Shown here in pieces: positions 1-7,954 of a DNA stretch of 23,566 bases. Numbering within the stretch: position 1 is the stretch's first letter; the number at the start of each line of letters is the position of its first letter. The notes below the pieces were generated by a model that had not been told where the DNA came from, searched no databases, and saw only the letters and a list, made by a program, of their open reading frames with translations. Made by a program: the position numbers and the translations under genes. The DNA is from Candidatus Treponema excrementipullorum (GTDB lineage Bacteria > Spirochaetota > Spirochaetia > Treponematales > Treponemataceae), in the NCBI GenBank assembly GCA_018883625.1, contig JAHLFV010000233.1, forward strand, positions 1-23,566, written 5' to 3'.

Positions 1-920
1 GCGGATATCATGGTATGGGACACGGAGCACTGGCTCTTACAGGTAATTTAAATGCAAAAAACAAAGTTCACGGTCTGATGCCCGGCGTTCATTTTATGCC
101 CTATCCTTATTCCTACCGTTGTCCTTTTGGATTAGGCGGAGATGCTGGTGTAAAGGCTGCCTGTGCTTATTTTGAGCGTCTTTTAAAAGATCCAGAAAGC
201 GGTATAACAAAGCCTGCCGCAGTAATTTTGGAACCTATTCAGGGAGAGGGTGGAGTAATACCTGCACCGGTAGAATTCCTTCAAACTGTACGTCGCGTTA
301 CTCAAGAATTGGATATCCCTATGATTGTTGACGAGATTCAATGTGGAATAGGACGTTCAGGAACATTTTTTGCTTTTGAAGAAGCTCATATTGTTCCTGA
401 TGTAATTCTTGCATCAAAAGCTATCGGGGGTTCACAACCTATGGCAGTTGTTATTTACAATAAAAAGTTAGATTTGTGGACAGCAGGTGCCCATGCAGGA
501 ACATTCCGAGGTAACCAATTGGCCATGAAAGCTGGTCTTGTTGTTATGAACAGAGTTTCCAAACCGGAATTCTTGGCGGAGGTAAAAGAGAAAGGTAAAT
601 ATTTAAAAAATAAATTACTGGAATTAAAAGCAAAACATCCGATTATCGGTGATATTCGGGGTAGGGGACTGATGTTGGGATGTGAATTTGTTGATCCTAC
701 AGGTAAACCTGATGCCATTGGTTCATTTCCTGCTTCCGGTGAAATTGCAGCTGCCGTGCAAAAAAAATGCTTTGAAAACAAGCTTATCATGGAAAAAGGT
801 GGTCGCTTCGGTTCCGTAATGAGATGTTTGTGTGCTCTGACAGTTACAAAGGAAGAAATTGATACCATGCTTTCTATCTTTGAAAAATCAATAAAAGAGG
901 TTGAATCCTGTGGAAAATAA
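1..920 (+). CDS. dat: L-2,4-diaminobutyrate:2-oxoglutarate aminotransferase, 5'-truncated by window edge
   Basis: Class III PLP-dependent aminotransferase, about 305 residues visible; the open frame continues to the left edge (first full codon at 3), so roughly the first 115-130 residues are missing. Seen: an N-terminal GYHGMGHGALALTGN segment, the cofactor-site stretch IVDEIQCGIGRSG, and the Schiff-base lysine in LASKAIGGSQPM, followed by AGTFRGNQLA. These match the EctB/Dat branch. Family knowledge: the enzyme aminates L-aspartate 4-semialdehyde, using glutamate, to L-2,4-diaminobutyrate in the cytoplasm. Its stop lies inside the start region of the next gene, a diaminobutyrate decarboxylase. 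No ectA or ectC lies on the visible downstream side, which favours Dat over an ectoine role. Upstream genes are outside the window. Confidence 0.88.
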   Translation, partial: GYHGMGHGALALTGNLNAKNKVHGLMPGVHFMPYPYSYRCPFGLGGDAGVKAACAYFERLLKDPESGITKPAAVILEPIQGEGGVIPAPVEFLQTVRRVTQELDIPMIVDEIQCGIGRSGTFFAFEEAHIVPDVILASKAIGGSQPMAVVIYNKKLDLWTAGAHAGTFRGNQLAMKAGLVVMNRVSKPEFLAEVKEKGKYLKNKLLELKAKHPIIGDIRGRGLMLGCEFVDPTGKPDAIGSFPASGEIAAAVQKKCFENKLIMEKGGRFGSVMRCLCALTVTKEEIDTMLSIFEKSIKEVESCGK

Positions 921-2427
921 TAAAATTGATAACAATCTGCTTTTTCTTACAGAAGACAACGACGCAAAAGCTCTCTATACTGAGCTAATTTCAGGGGTGT
1001 CAAAAGCCATAGCGGATGTTTTTACAAACGAAAAAGCATATATTGGTTTATCTCCACAGGAATTAAAACAAAAAATTCATGTAGATGAGCTTTTACCTAA
1101 ACAAGGATTAGGTTTGGAATCTGTTGAAAAATTGCTCAATGAAAAAATATTGCCTTTTTTTCTGAGAACACCTTCCACAGATTACATGGCTCATCTACAT
1201 GGGCCGGCCCTTATTGAAACAGTTGCTGCAGAATTAGTATTGTCTACTTTCAATCAATCCATGGATTCTTGGGATCAGTCTCCTGTAGCGACAGAAATTG
1301 AGTTGGAAGTAATTGATACCCTTTGCAAACTTTATGGGTACGGATCTACAGTTTTACACGATGAAACTGTTCTTGATAAAGTTCATCCCGATGGGGTTTT
1401 TACCTCAGGTGGTTCCCAGTCAAACTTAATGGCTTTAATGCTTGCAAGGGATTGGTATTGCAACACCAAACTTAATTATGATGTTAAAAAGTTTGGATTG
1501 CCTCAGTGTTACGACAAATTCCGTATTTACACTTCCGAAATATCGCATTTTTCCATGGAAAAAAGTGCTCATCTTTTGGGATTAGGATATAATGCTGTTG
1601 TAAAGGTTCCCGTAGATTCAAAGCAAAAAATGGATATAGTTGCTTTTAAGTCTCTTGTTGAACAGGATATAGCCCAGGGAAATATACCTTTTTGTGCTGT
1701 GGCTACGGTGGGAACAACGGATTACGGTAGTATCGATGACATACAACAAATGAAAGCAATCTGTGCAGAACATGGTATGTGGCTTCATGCAGATGCAGCC
1801 TACGGTAGCGGAGTTATAATGTCTTCAAAATACAAAGATATTATTGGTCCTATTTTTGTGTGTGATTCCATTACTGTAGATTTTCATAAAATGTTTTTAA
1901 TGCCGGTCAGTTGCGGAGCTTTCTTGCTAAAAGATGCAAGTAATTTTGAGGCTCTGACCTTACACGCAGATTATCTTAACAGAGAAGAAGATGAAGAAGA
2001 CGGTTATACCAATTTGGTAGGAAAGTCCATGCAAACAACCCGTCGTTTTGATGCTTTGAAAGTCTGGCTTTCCTTTCAAGTTCGGGGACAGCAAGGTTGG
2101 GATAAAATCATAACAACTTGTATAGATAATGCCCAATATCTGTACAAGAAAATCGCCTCTTCATCCTCATTTGAGACTGTTACAAAACCGGAAATAAGTT
2201 CTGTAGTCTTTAGATTTATTCCTAAACGGAATCGGGATTCTGAAGAATACGTTAATGAGCTAAACAAAAAAATCAGACGTAAACTTATTCATGACAAAGG
2301 TATTGTTATCGGGCAAACAGTTTATGATCATAAAGTTTTTCTTAAGTTTACATTGTTAAATCCAAGAATGACTCATGAAAAACTTGATAGTTTACTTGAA
2401 CTGATTTCAACAATTGGTTCTGAATAA
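910..2427 (+). CDS. ddc: L-2,4-diaminobutyrate decarboxylase (PLP group II)
   Basis: About 505 residues, the usual length of group II PLP decarboxylases. The PLP-binding lysine is in SITVDFHKMFLMP, preceded by the HADAAYGSG segment whose Asp contacts the pyridine nitrogen. The TSGGSQSNLMALMLARD and SEISHFSMEKSAHLLG segments are typical of the family. Product: 1,3-diaminopropane from L-2,4-diaminobutyrate. The start is uncertain. TTG at 901 directly abuts the AGAGG at 896-900, leaving no spacing, while GTG at 910 has 9 nt and is preferred. Either way the gene overlaps the end of dat, so the two are probably translationally coupled. The stop codon falls inside the left arm of an inverted repeat. 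Glutamate or tyrosine decarboxylase is the alternative, but the pairing with dat argues against it. Confidence 0.88.
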   Translation: MENNKIDNNLLFLTEDNDAKALYTELISGVSKAIADVFTNEKAYIGLSPQELKQKIHVDELLPKQGLGLESVEKLLNEKILPFFLRTPSTDYMAHLHGPALIETVAAELVLSTFNQSMDSWDQSPVATEIELEVIDTLCKLYGYGSTVLHDETVLDKVHPDGVFTSGGSQSNLMALMLARDWYCNTKLNYDVKKFGLPQCYDKFRIYTSEISHFSMEKSAHLLGLGYNAVVKVPVDSKQKMDIVAFKSLVEQDIAQGNIPFCAVATVGTTDYGSIDDIQQMKAICAEHGMWLHADAAYGSGVIMSSKYKDIIGPIFVCDSITVDFHKMFLMPVSCGAFLLKDASNFEALTLHADYLNREEDEEDGYTNLVGKSMQTTRRFDALKVWLSFQVRGQQGWDKIITTCIDNAQYLYKKIASSSSFETVTKPEISSVVFRFIPKRNRDSEEYVNELNKKIRRKLIHDKGIVIGQTVYDHKVFLKFTLLNPRMTHEKLDSLLELISTIGSE

Positions 2428-2490
2428 CTTGTGGAAAACCCTGTATTTTTCCACAAGTTATTAACGATTTATCTAGTTTTCCACAAGTTA
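2423..2490. repeat. Three copies of TTTTCCACAAGTTA (DnaA-box-like), two forming a 16-bp inverted repeat
   Basis: A perfect 16-bp inverted repeat (arms 2423-2438 and 2447-2462, 8-nt loop) starts within the last codons of ddc. A third copy in direct orientation lies at 2477-2490. Each copy contains TTTTCCACA, which fits the relaxed DnaA box TTWTNCACA. The hairpin could also act as a ddc terminator, but no good U-tract follows. It lies upstream of the Rrf2 gene, so an operator role is possible too. Confidence 0.6.
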
Positions 2491-2492
2491 TG

Positions 2493-2521
2493 TATGTCTC
2501 TCTGTATTTTAGAGAGACATA
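2493..2521. repeat. 11-bp perfect inverted repeat in the Rrf2 gene leader
   Basis: The arms TATGTCTCTCT (2493-2503) and AGAGAGACATA (2511-2521) flank a 7-nt loop and end 22 nt before the Rrf2 start codon. No T-run follows, so a terminator is unlikely. The position fits an autoregulatory operator or an mRNA 5' hairpin. Function is inferred from position only. Confidence 0.5.
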
Positions 2522-2543
2522 TTTCATAAATAGGGGTACAAAT

Positions 2544-2975
2544 ATGAAAATATCCACAAAAGGACGATATGCTCTCCGTTTGATGATTGATTTAGCTTTA
2601 CAAGATCCCGATAAATATATTCCCTTAAGAGAAATTTCAAAAAGACAAGAAATTTCCATAAAATATTTAGAACAAATTGCTTTTTTGCTTTTAAAAAATG
2701 GATATATAACAAGTTTACGAGGTTTACAAGGCGGTTACAAATTACAAAAGAAACCGGAGCTTTATCTAGTAGGAGATATTTTAAGGGTCATTGAAGGAGA
2801 AATTGTTCCTGTTACTTGTTTGAAAACACAATCTTATCCTTGCGGTAGAAGTGATACATGCAAAACCCTTCCTTTTTGGAAGGGTTTACATGCAGCCGTA
2901 AATGATTATCTTAATAGTTTTACGTTGGCAGATCTTGCCTTTGAAAATAAAATCAGTACTGATACCGAACGATAA
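2544..2975 (+). CDS. Rrf2-family transcriptional regulator
   Basis: 143 residues, the family's typical size. The N-terminal winged helix-turn-helix begins MKISTKGRYALRLMIDLAL, with the recognition region ISIKYLEQIAFLLLKNGYI and the wing LRGLQGGYKL. Three cysteines (C-x7-C-x5-C, about residues 94-108) sit where IscR, NsrR and related proteins ligate an Fe-S cluster, so iron-sulfur, redox or NO sensing is plausible. ATG 2544 is chosen because AGGGG lies 7 nt upstream and homologues begin with MK(I/L)S; an in-frame upstream ATG at 2490 would run through the leader hairpin. The 3' end overlaps the convergent PAP2 gene by 23 bp. The target genes cannot be told from this window. Confidence 0.85.
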   Translation: MKISTKGRYALRLMIDLALQDPDKYIPLREISKRQEISIKYLEQIAFLLLKNGYITSLRGLQGGYKLQKKPELYLVGDILRVIEGEIVPVTCLKTQSYPCGRSDTCKTLPFWKGLHAAVNDYLNSFTLADLAFENKISTDTER

Positions 2976-3762
2976 AACCGGTAGGAGTTACTACAGGTTG
3001 AATTTTATCATTTTTAGGCAAAGTGTGTAAAAAAGGAACTAAAAATCCGGTAACACTTCCCAACACGGCTCCGGTCAAAACATCAGACAAAAAGTGATTA
3101 CCGCTCATAACGCGTAAAATCGCGGTTCCTGTTGCCAATGATAAACTTCCTGCAATAACAGGAATCTTCCAAGGGGAATCGGGAAAATATTTACTAAATA
3201 CATAACTGGCAAAAACAGCTCCGTTAAAAGCCATTGTGGTATGTCCAGAAGGAAAAGACCTGGCAAAATCTCCGCTTTTATCGGTTACTTTATCTTCAGG
3301 GTATCCTTCAAAGTACATATATGGTCTTTCTCTTACCACTGCGGTTTTCATAACCTCTTTTAAGCCATTTGCCCATAAAACTGATTCTGCATACATTGTA
3401 GCCCATACACCCCATTCACTCATATTTGTAGCAAATAATACTGCAGGAAAAGCTATGGCAAAACTTTCCGTTACTGTTCCCGTAATATGTAACGGTTCGG
3501 AGTAGGGCTGTACTGCCCATCTGTCAAAGGGATTTACGGTATTTATATCTAAAATTTCTCCGTCAAAATGAGGTTTACCGTTAAAATGATCCCACACAAG
3601 CACTCCTGCATTTATAAGAATGCCTCCTCCACCTATTATTCCGTCATATACGGGATCTAATTTAAAAATACCGGAATCACCTCTAAAAAAATCACCCACA
3701 CCTGCAAAGATGGTAGAGGTTACCAATATAAAAACCAATAAAACACACATAATTTTTCTCAT
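2953..3762 (-). CDS. Exported or membrane PAP2-family phosphatase
   Basis: 269 residues. The N-terminus MRKIMCVLLVFILVTSTIFAG is a signal peptide or anchor. The three PAP2 signature motifs are present in order: KTAVVRERP (K-x6-RP), PSGH in SFPSGHTTMAF, and R-x5-H-x3-D in RVMSGNHFLSD. The catalytic His residues are therefore intact. Hydrophobic stretches lie between the motifs. Family role: dephosphorylation of lipid phosphates such as phosphatidic acid, phosphatidylglycerophosphate or undecaprenyl pyrophosphate; the substrate cannot be assigned. The start at 3762 has AGGAGAG upstream and lies 2 bp after the stop of the RNA methyltransferase, so they are co-transcribed. A 28-residue N-terminal extension is possible but would overlap that gene. 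It is the last gene of the long minus-strand block. Confidence 0.85.
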   Translation of the reverse strand: MRKIMCVLLVFILVTSTIFAGVGDFFRGDSGIFKLDPVYDGIIGGGGILINAGVLVWDHFNGKPHFDGEILDINTVNPFDRWAVQPYSEPLHITGTVTESFAIAFPAVLFATNMSEWGVWATMYAESVLWANGLKEVMKTAVVRERPYMYFEGYPEDKVTDKSGDFARSFPSGHTTMAFNGAVFASYVFSKYFPDSPWKIPVIAGSLSLATGTAILRVMSGNHFLSDVLTGAVLGSVTGFLVPFLHTLPKNDKIQPVVTPTGFIVRYQY

Positions 3763-3764
3763 GA

Positions 3765-4556
3765 TCAACTCTCCTTTGACATTTCGTATAAAATAACAGA
3801 TGCTGCTTGAGCAACATTCAGACTTTCCACAGGAAATATGTCCCAATTTTCCTCATTGGGATTCTGTAACATAAAGGCAGAAGGAATTACCGTTAAATAG
3901 TCACAATTCTCTTTTACCAAAGAAGAAATGCCTTGTTCTTCATTTCCCAGTATGAGCAAGATAGCTTTATCATTGCATACTTTTGATAAATCCTTTACGG
4001 GCATTTTTGATCTGACATCCGTTCCTACCCGGGTTATTTTACCTTTAATTTCTTGGAGAAATCTGATAATAGATCTCAGAGAATATATCGTAACATATTC
4101 CATTCCGCCTTGGGCAACACGATAAGAACTGGTAGTTATCATACTTTGAGACTCATGCATGGGTAAAATAATATGATGTATACCAAAAAAAGCTGCACTT
4201 CTGACAATTGCACCTAAATTATTTGCATTTCCTATTCTGTCTAACAGAAGAATTTTTTCTTTATGTAAAATCCAACTATCTACAATAGCCTTTGTAACTT
4301 CTATCGGTTTAGATTCATCTATCATGGCAACAACACCTTGATGATGAACACTTCCGCATAATTTTTCTAAATCTTCGGCCTCTACTTTATTATATGGGAT
4401 TTTATTTTTGGCAAGATACTTACACAAATCACCAAAAACACCAGCTCGTCCTTCCTCATAATAAAAACGTTTTATTTTTTCGGGATGTTCTTTTCCTAAA
4501 GCTTTTACCGCTGCTAACCCACAAACAGCAAGTTCTGTATTCTTTTTATTTTTCAT
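3765..4556 (-). CDS. SpoU/TrmH-family RNA 2'-O-methyltransferase
   Basis: 263 residues. An N-terminal substrate-binding subdomain carries HHQGVVA (about residues 71-77). The C-terminal SPOUT domain has motif 1 NANNLGAIVRSAAFFG, with the key Arg, motif 2 LILGNEEQG, and motif 3 ESLNVAQAASVILYE. Family role: S-adenosylmethionine-dependent ribose methylation of rRNA or tRNA in the cytoplasm. Candidate subfamilies are RlmB (23S G2251) and YfiF/TrmG-like; the sequence does not decide. Oddity: about 18 residues separate the IP of motif 3 from ESLNV, where about 5 are usual, an insertion inside the knot region. The start ATG has only a weak Shine-Dalgarno sequence. It lies 19 bp after the OmpA-domain gene and 2 bp before the PAP2 gene. 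Confidence 0.85.
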   Translation of the reverse strand: MKNKKNTELAVCGLAAVKALGKEHPEKIKRFYYEEGRAGVFGDLCKYLAKNKIPYNKVEAEDLEKLCGSVHHQGVVAMIDESKPIEVTKAIVDSWILHKEKILLLDRIGNANNLGAIVRSAAFFGIHHIILPMHESQSMITTSSYRVAQGGMEYVTIYSLRSIIRFLQEIKGKITRVGTDVRSKMPVKDLSKVCNDKAILLILGNEEQGISSLVKENCDYLTVIPSAFMLQNPNEENWDIFPVESLNVAQAASVILYEMSKES

Positions 4557-4575
4557 TTGACTTCGTTATATCCTG

Positions 4576-6102
4576 TTATTGTAAAATGGTTATTTCTACA
4601 CGCCTGTTAAGGGCTCTTCCTTCATTTGTGTTATTGTCACCTATAGGACGGGTTCCACCATATCCTGTAAACATAAATTGCTCCTCGGAAAGACCTCTTT
4701 TAACAAGCTCTTTTACAACCATTTGAGCTCTTTCCACAGAAAGTTGCTTTTCTCCTGATTCCTTACCCACAGCAGCCGTATGCCCCTCTATCAAAAAAGT
4801 ACCGTTGGGAACTGTTTTCAAAACTTCTGCAACTTTATCAAGCCTTTTTTCTTCTCCCGGAAGCAAAATTGCCGAATCAGCCTGAAATTGTAAATTTCGA
4901 ATGGAGAGTCGAACACCCTTATCCGTATCTTCTACCGCAAAATAACCTTCTTGTTTATCCTCTGAATTACCCGGTGTCGTACCCAATAAAGAAGATATAT
5001 TTTCTTCTGTGATTTTTCCCGAATTATCAGCTTTATTTTTTTCACTGCTTCCTGTTTTTTCGGAATTATCTTCGTTACCATAAGAATTTTTCGTTCCGGA
5101 GGCACCTTCCTTTCCGTCAGTGGAATTTCCGCCCATTTCTCCAAAACCATTTTTTTCGGTTGAAGATAAACCTGAACCAGATTTTTGCCCACCGAATTTT
5201 TTCTCATCGACGACAGAACTACTTCCATCAAGTAAATTTTGAGAAGCAATGAGTGCCCGCTGATATAATTGGGATTTTTCCACAGGTACCGGAATTTCCG
5301 TAAAATAAGAAGTTGTACCCCTGTATCTAATACTTTCTCCATCCCGATAGGTAAAAGTTTCATCACATTTATCTATCATCATAATAACGCTACAATTTTC
5401 AGCATCTACAATTATATCTACATCGTGGGTCCCTGTAGCGTTTTTCATATTTTGATCGTATATCTCAGGTAGATTGTATTGCATAAGTCGAGTAGCAAAT
5501 TTGGCCCGAATTTTATATACGTTCTTTGATTTATATACTTCTTCACCAATAAATTGATACTCAACAGGAATTTCGAATACAGTGTATTCTTTCGTATTTT
5601 TTGGATCTACAACTCTATAAGCAGTACTTTGCCATCTATCACCGGGAGAGACTTTTTCTTCCGGAAAAACAGGAAAATTTCTTAACTGAGGATAAAAACT
5701 TTCTTCAACAAACTCTAAAGTTCCGTCAGGTAGTACAATAAACTTTACGGGTTCAATCTCATCTATCTGAGAACCTTTTACAATAGATTCCCGCCTTGTT
5801 TTTTCAAGCACATAAAAATCTCCAGAGTAGGGGATACCACCTTCAGAAGTTTTTTCACCTGATTTTAAATATCCTCGGGATTCTCTGCTAGTTAATCCCA
5901 CATATTTTCCGTTTATATATTTGCTCCAGTTTGAGCGTTCCACTAAAACATATGTACCTGTAAAAGAATACCTGAGGGAAATTTCTTTTTCGTTATTTGT
6001 AGTTGTTGCGCTTTCTGTATTTTGTGCAAAAAAAACTCCACAAAAGCACAACATCATCAAACCAAAAATCATCCGACTATATACTTTGTTACATGCTTTC
6101 AT
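4576..6102 (-). CDS. OmpA C-terminal-domain envelope protein
   Basis: 508 residues. There is an N-terminal signal peptide (hydrophobic core about residues 11-26, likely cleavage after FFA). A long beta-rich unrecognised N-terminal half runs to about residue 290. A Ser/Gly/Asn/Lys-rich low-complexity linker follows (about 293-375). The C-terminal OmpA-like peptidoglycan-binding domain runs from about 395, with LIEGHTAAVG and NEGRALNRRVEI. Family role: non-covalent anchoring of an envelope protein to peptidoglycan in the periplasm. Spirochaete peptidoglycan sits close to the inner membrane, so the N-terminal half may act in the periplasm. The start has GAGG 5 nt upstream. The gene lies between the cyclophilin-FKBP lipoprotein and the RNA methyltransferase with gaps of 15 and 19 bp, so it is in the same operon. 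Confidence 0.85.
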   Translation of the reverse strand: MKACNKVYSRMIFGLMMLCFCGVFFAQNTESATTTNNEKEISLRYSFTGTYVLVERSNWSKYINGKYVGLTSRESRGYLKSGEKTSEGGIPYSGDFYVLEKTRRESIVKGSQIDEIEPVKFIVLPDGTLEFVEESFYPQLRNFPVFPEEKVSPGDRWQSTAYRVVDPKNTKEYTVFEIPVEYQFIGEEVYKSKNVYKIRAKFATRLMQYNLPEIYDQNMKNATGTHDVDIIVDAENCSVIMMIDKCDETFTYRDGESIRYRGTTSYFTEIPVPVEKSQLYQRALIASQNLLDGSSSVVDEKKFGGQKSGSGLSSTEKNGFGEMGGNSTDGKEGASGTKNSYGNEDNSEKTGSSEKNKADNSGKITEENISSLLGTTPGNSEDKQEGYFAVEDTDKGVRLSIRNLQFQADSAILLPGEEKRLDKVAEVLKTVPNGTFLIEGHTAAVGKESGEKQLSVERAQMVVKELVKRGLSEEQFMFTGYGGTRPIGDNNTNEGRALNRRVEITILQ

Positions 6103-6117
6103 GGAGTCCTCAAAGAT

Positions 6118-7143
6118 TTATCTAATACTTACCAACTCAATATCAAAAGCTAAATATGAATTGGGGGGAATTACTCCCGGATAACCATTTTTTCCATAAG
6201 CATAATCGGGAGGAAGAACGACTGTCCGTTTTTCTCCTACCTTCATATCTTGTACCATAATATCAAATCCGGGAATCATCTGACGAGCGTTTGTGGTAAA
6301 ATCTAATGTTCCGCGACCTTCGGAAGAATCAAAAACAGTTCCATCCAAAAAATATCCCTTGTAGTGAGTTGCAACATTTTTACCGGAACCGCATTTTTCT
6401 CCTGTTCCTTCTTTCAAAATGGTGTAATAAATACCTTCAGGAGAAATTTCTGCATCGGGACACAAAGTTTCTATAGCCTTAATCTGAGCTTCTAAAGCTT
6501 TTTTCTCTTTTTCCTCGTTAGCTTTAATTACTTCTTTTCTTCGGGCATCAAAATCTGCCTGTGTTGCGGTAAAAGCCTGAGCTTCTTCTCCATGACGGAT
6601 AATTTTAATTTCATTAATCACATCACCCTGCTCAATGGAGTCTACAACATCCTGTCCGTCTACAACGTAACCGAATACGGTGTGTTTTCCGTCAAGCCAT
6701 GGTGTTTCAACATGGGTGATAAAAAACTGACTTCCGTTTGTATTTGAACCGGCATTTGCCATTGATAAAATTCCCGGTCGGTCATGTCTTAATGTATCCA
6801 CAAATTCATCTTCAAATTTGTATCCGGGACCACCTGTACCGTTACCTTTTGGATCTCCGCCCTGAATCATAAAATCTGCAATTACTCTGTGAAATTTTAA
6901 TCCGTTGTAAAAAGGTTTACCATTTGTAGCATCTAAAGTTCCCTCTGCCAAACCAACAAAGTTTGTTACAGTCAAAGGAGTATCTTTATAATATAATTCC
7001 AAAGCAATACAACCTTTTGATGTATCCATAATGGCAAAAACACCATCTTTTCCTTCAATTGCTTTCATACAGCTTCCCATTGATGAACATCCTCCTAAAA
7101 TCAACATACTTAAACATGTAAATATAATAAATATTTTTTTCAT
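6118..7143 (-). CDS. Dual-family peptidyl-prolyl isomerase lipoprotein (cyclophilin + FKBP)
   Basis: 341 residues. A lipoprotein signal ends in LGGC with the lipidated Cys at 19. A cyclophilin domain (about 35-185) contains FHRVIADFMIQGGD with the catalytic Arg, GSQFFIT, and the Trp of PWLDGKHTVFGYV. A charged, probably helical linker (about 190-230) follows. An FKBP domain (about 235-340) contains HYKGYFLDGTVFDSS, MIPGFD (Phe where many have Trp) and YAYGKNGYPGVIPPNS. Both isomerase domains look catalytically complete. Family role: proline isomerisation and chaperoning, here of envelope or outer-membrane proteins, anchored in a membrane. AGAGG lies 6 nt before the start. It sits in the yidC-jag operon next to an OmpA-domain protein, a likely client or partner (inference). 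The cyclophilin-first order on one chain is rare. Confidence 0.92.
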   Translation of the reverse strand: MKKIFIIFTCLSMLILGGCSSMGSCMKAIEGKDGVFAIMDTSKGCIALELYYKDTPLTVTNFVGLAEGTLDATNGKPFYNGLKFHRVIADFMIQGGDPKGNGTGGPGYKFEDEFVDTLRHDRPGILSMANAGSNTNGSQFFITHVETPWLDGKHTVFGYVVDGQDVVDSIEQGDVINEIKIIRHGEEAQAFTATQADFDARRKEVIKANEEKEKKALEAQIKAIETLCPDAEISPEGIYYTILKEGTGEKCGSGKNVATHYKGYFLDGTVFDSSEGRGTLDFTTNARQMIPGFDIMVQDMKVGEKRTVVLPPDYAYGKNGYPGVIPPNSYLAFDIELVSIR

Positions 7144-7156
7144 GTCTTCCTCTTAC

Positions 7157-7954
7157 TTACTTTTTTTTATCCTCGTAACTTGATACAAACCAATTGTATA
7201 AAGCATCTACACGGGCTTGTAAAGAACTCCGAACTCTGTTATCAAATATAGACAAAGAAGGATAATTTACTTTTGCATTCAGATACATCAATAAATAATC
7301 CCCCTTATCTAAAATATCGATACATATAACTAAATTATCAGCTTTTATTGCATTGATAAAACCGAATTTAATCGGTTTTACCAAAGTAATAATCATAGAC
7401 AATTCATTATCTTTTTGTTTATAATTAACTTTGTAAAAACATTCTCCAAAAGAAGCATCCACAAAGCAAGTATACAGCTCTCTGTTGTTTACCTCTGCAG
7501 TTTCATCATCGGGCAATTTGTTCTTATTTTTAAGATTATCGATTACGTAAACGTCAGAGTACAGAATCTTTGTTTTTCCCGCAGAATTTGAATAATATTC
7601 TATACCTTCCAAAGTTGAAATTGACTGGACAATCTGCGAAATCAACTTCATGTCAGATCCGGTACTTCCCTCAGGTTTTTCTATGTAATACAAAGATTCC
7701 GTCAGAAAACTAGGCTTTGATTCTGTTGTACTGACTTTCAGGAAATCTTTTGCCAAAGGACTGTTCGGCAGAAACTCCAAATGTGTTGTATCATTTTTTC
7801 CGTCAACATTTCTTGTTACACGACCTTCTGCCAACAGGGTTTCTACATAATCAGGAGATATTTCAGGAATATTCTTTGAGTCAGCTGCTACGCCCATCAC
7901 TGTCCACAAAAAGAAAACAAAAAAAGTTAAAACTGTCTTTAATTTTAAATTCAC
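7157..7954 (-). CDS. Exported protein of unknown function (treponemal type)
   Basis: 265 residues. A Sec signal peptide is visible (MNLKLKTVLTFFVFFLWTVMGVAA). The mature part has alternating beta and helical character, few cysteines, and a conserved-looking central block (about 95-215). It resembles small periplasmic proteins found next to jag in treponemes, possibly a Treponema DUF family (DUF6675 is my guess), but I recognise no catalytic motif. Translation starts at GTG, which shares its G with the TAG stop of jag (TAGTG); AGGA lies 9 nt upstream. It lies 13 bp before the cyclophilin-FKBP gene, suggesting an envelope-assembly role (inference only). Confidence 0.75.
   Translation of the reverse strand: MNLKLKTVLTFFVFFLWTVMGVAADSKNIPEISPDYVETLLAEGRVTRNVDGKNDTTHLEFLPNSPLAKDFLKVSTTESKPSFLTESLYYIEKPEGSTGSDMKLISQIVQSISTLEGIEYYSNSAGKTKILYSDVYVIDNLKNKNKLPDDETAEVNNRELYTCFVDASFGECFYKVNYKQKDNELSMIITLVKPIKFGFINAIKADNLVICIDILDKGDYLLMYLNAKVNYPSLSIFDNRVRSSLQARVDALYNWFVSSYEDKKK

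Noticed and set aside
455..868. A 137-aa minus-strand ORF inside dat.
   Set aside because: It is a reverse-strand shadow of a conserved aminotransferase with no recognisable domain.
5275..5283. Isolated TTTTCCACA inside the OmpA-domain gene.
   Set aside because: A single relaxed DnaA box within coding sequence is expected by chance in AT-rich DNA.
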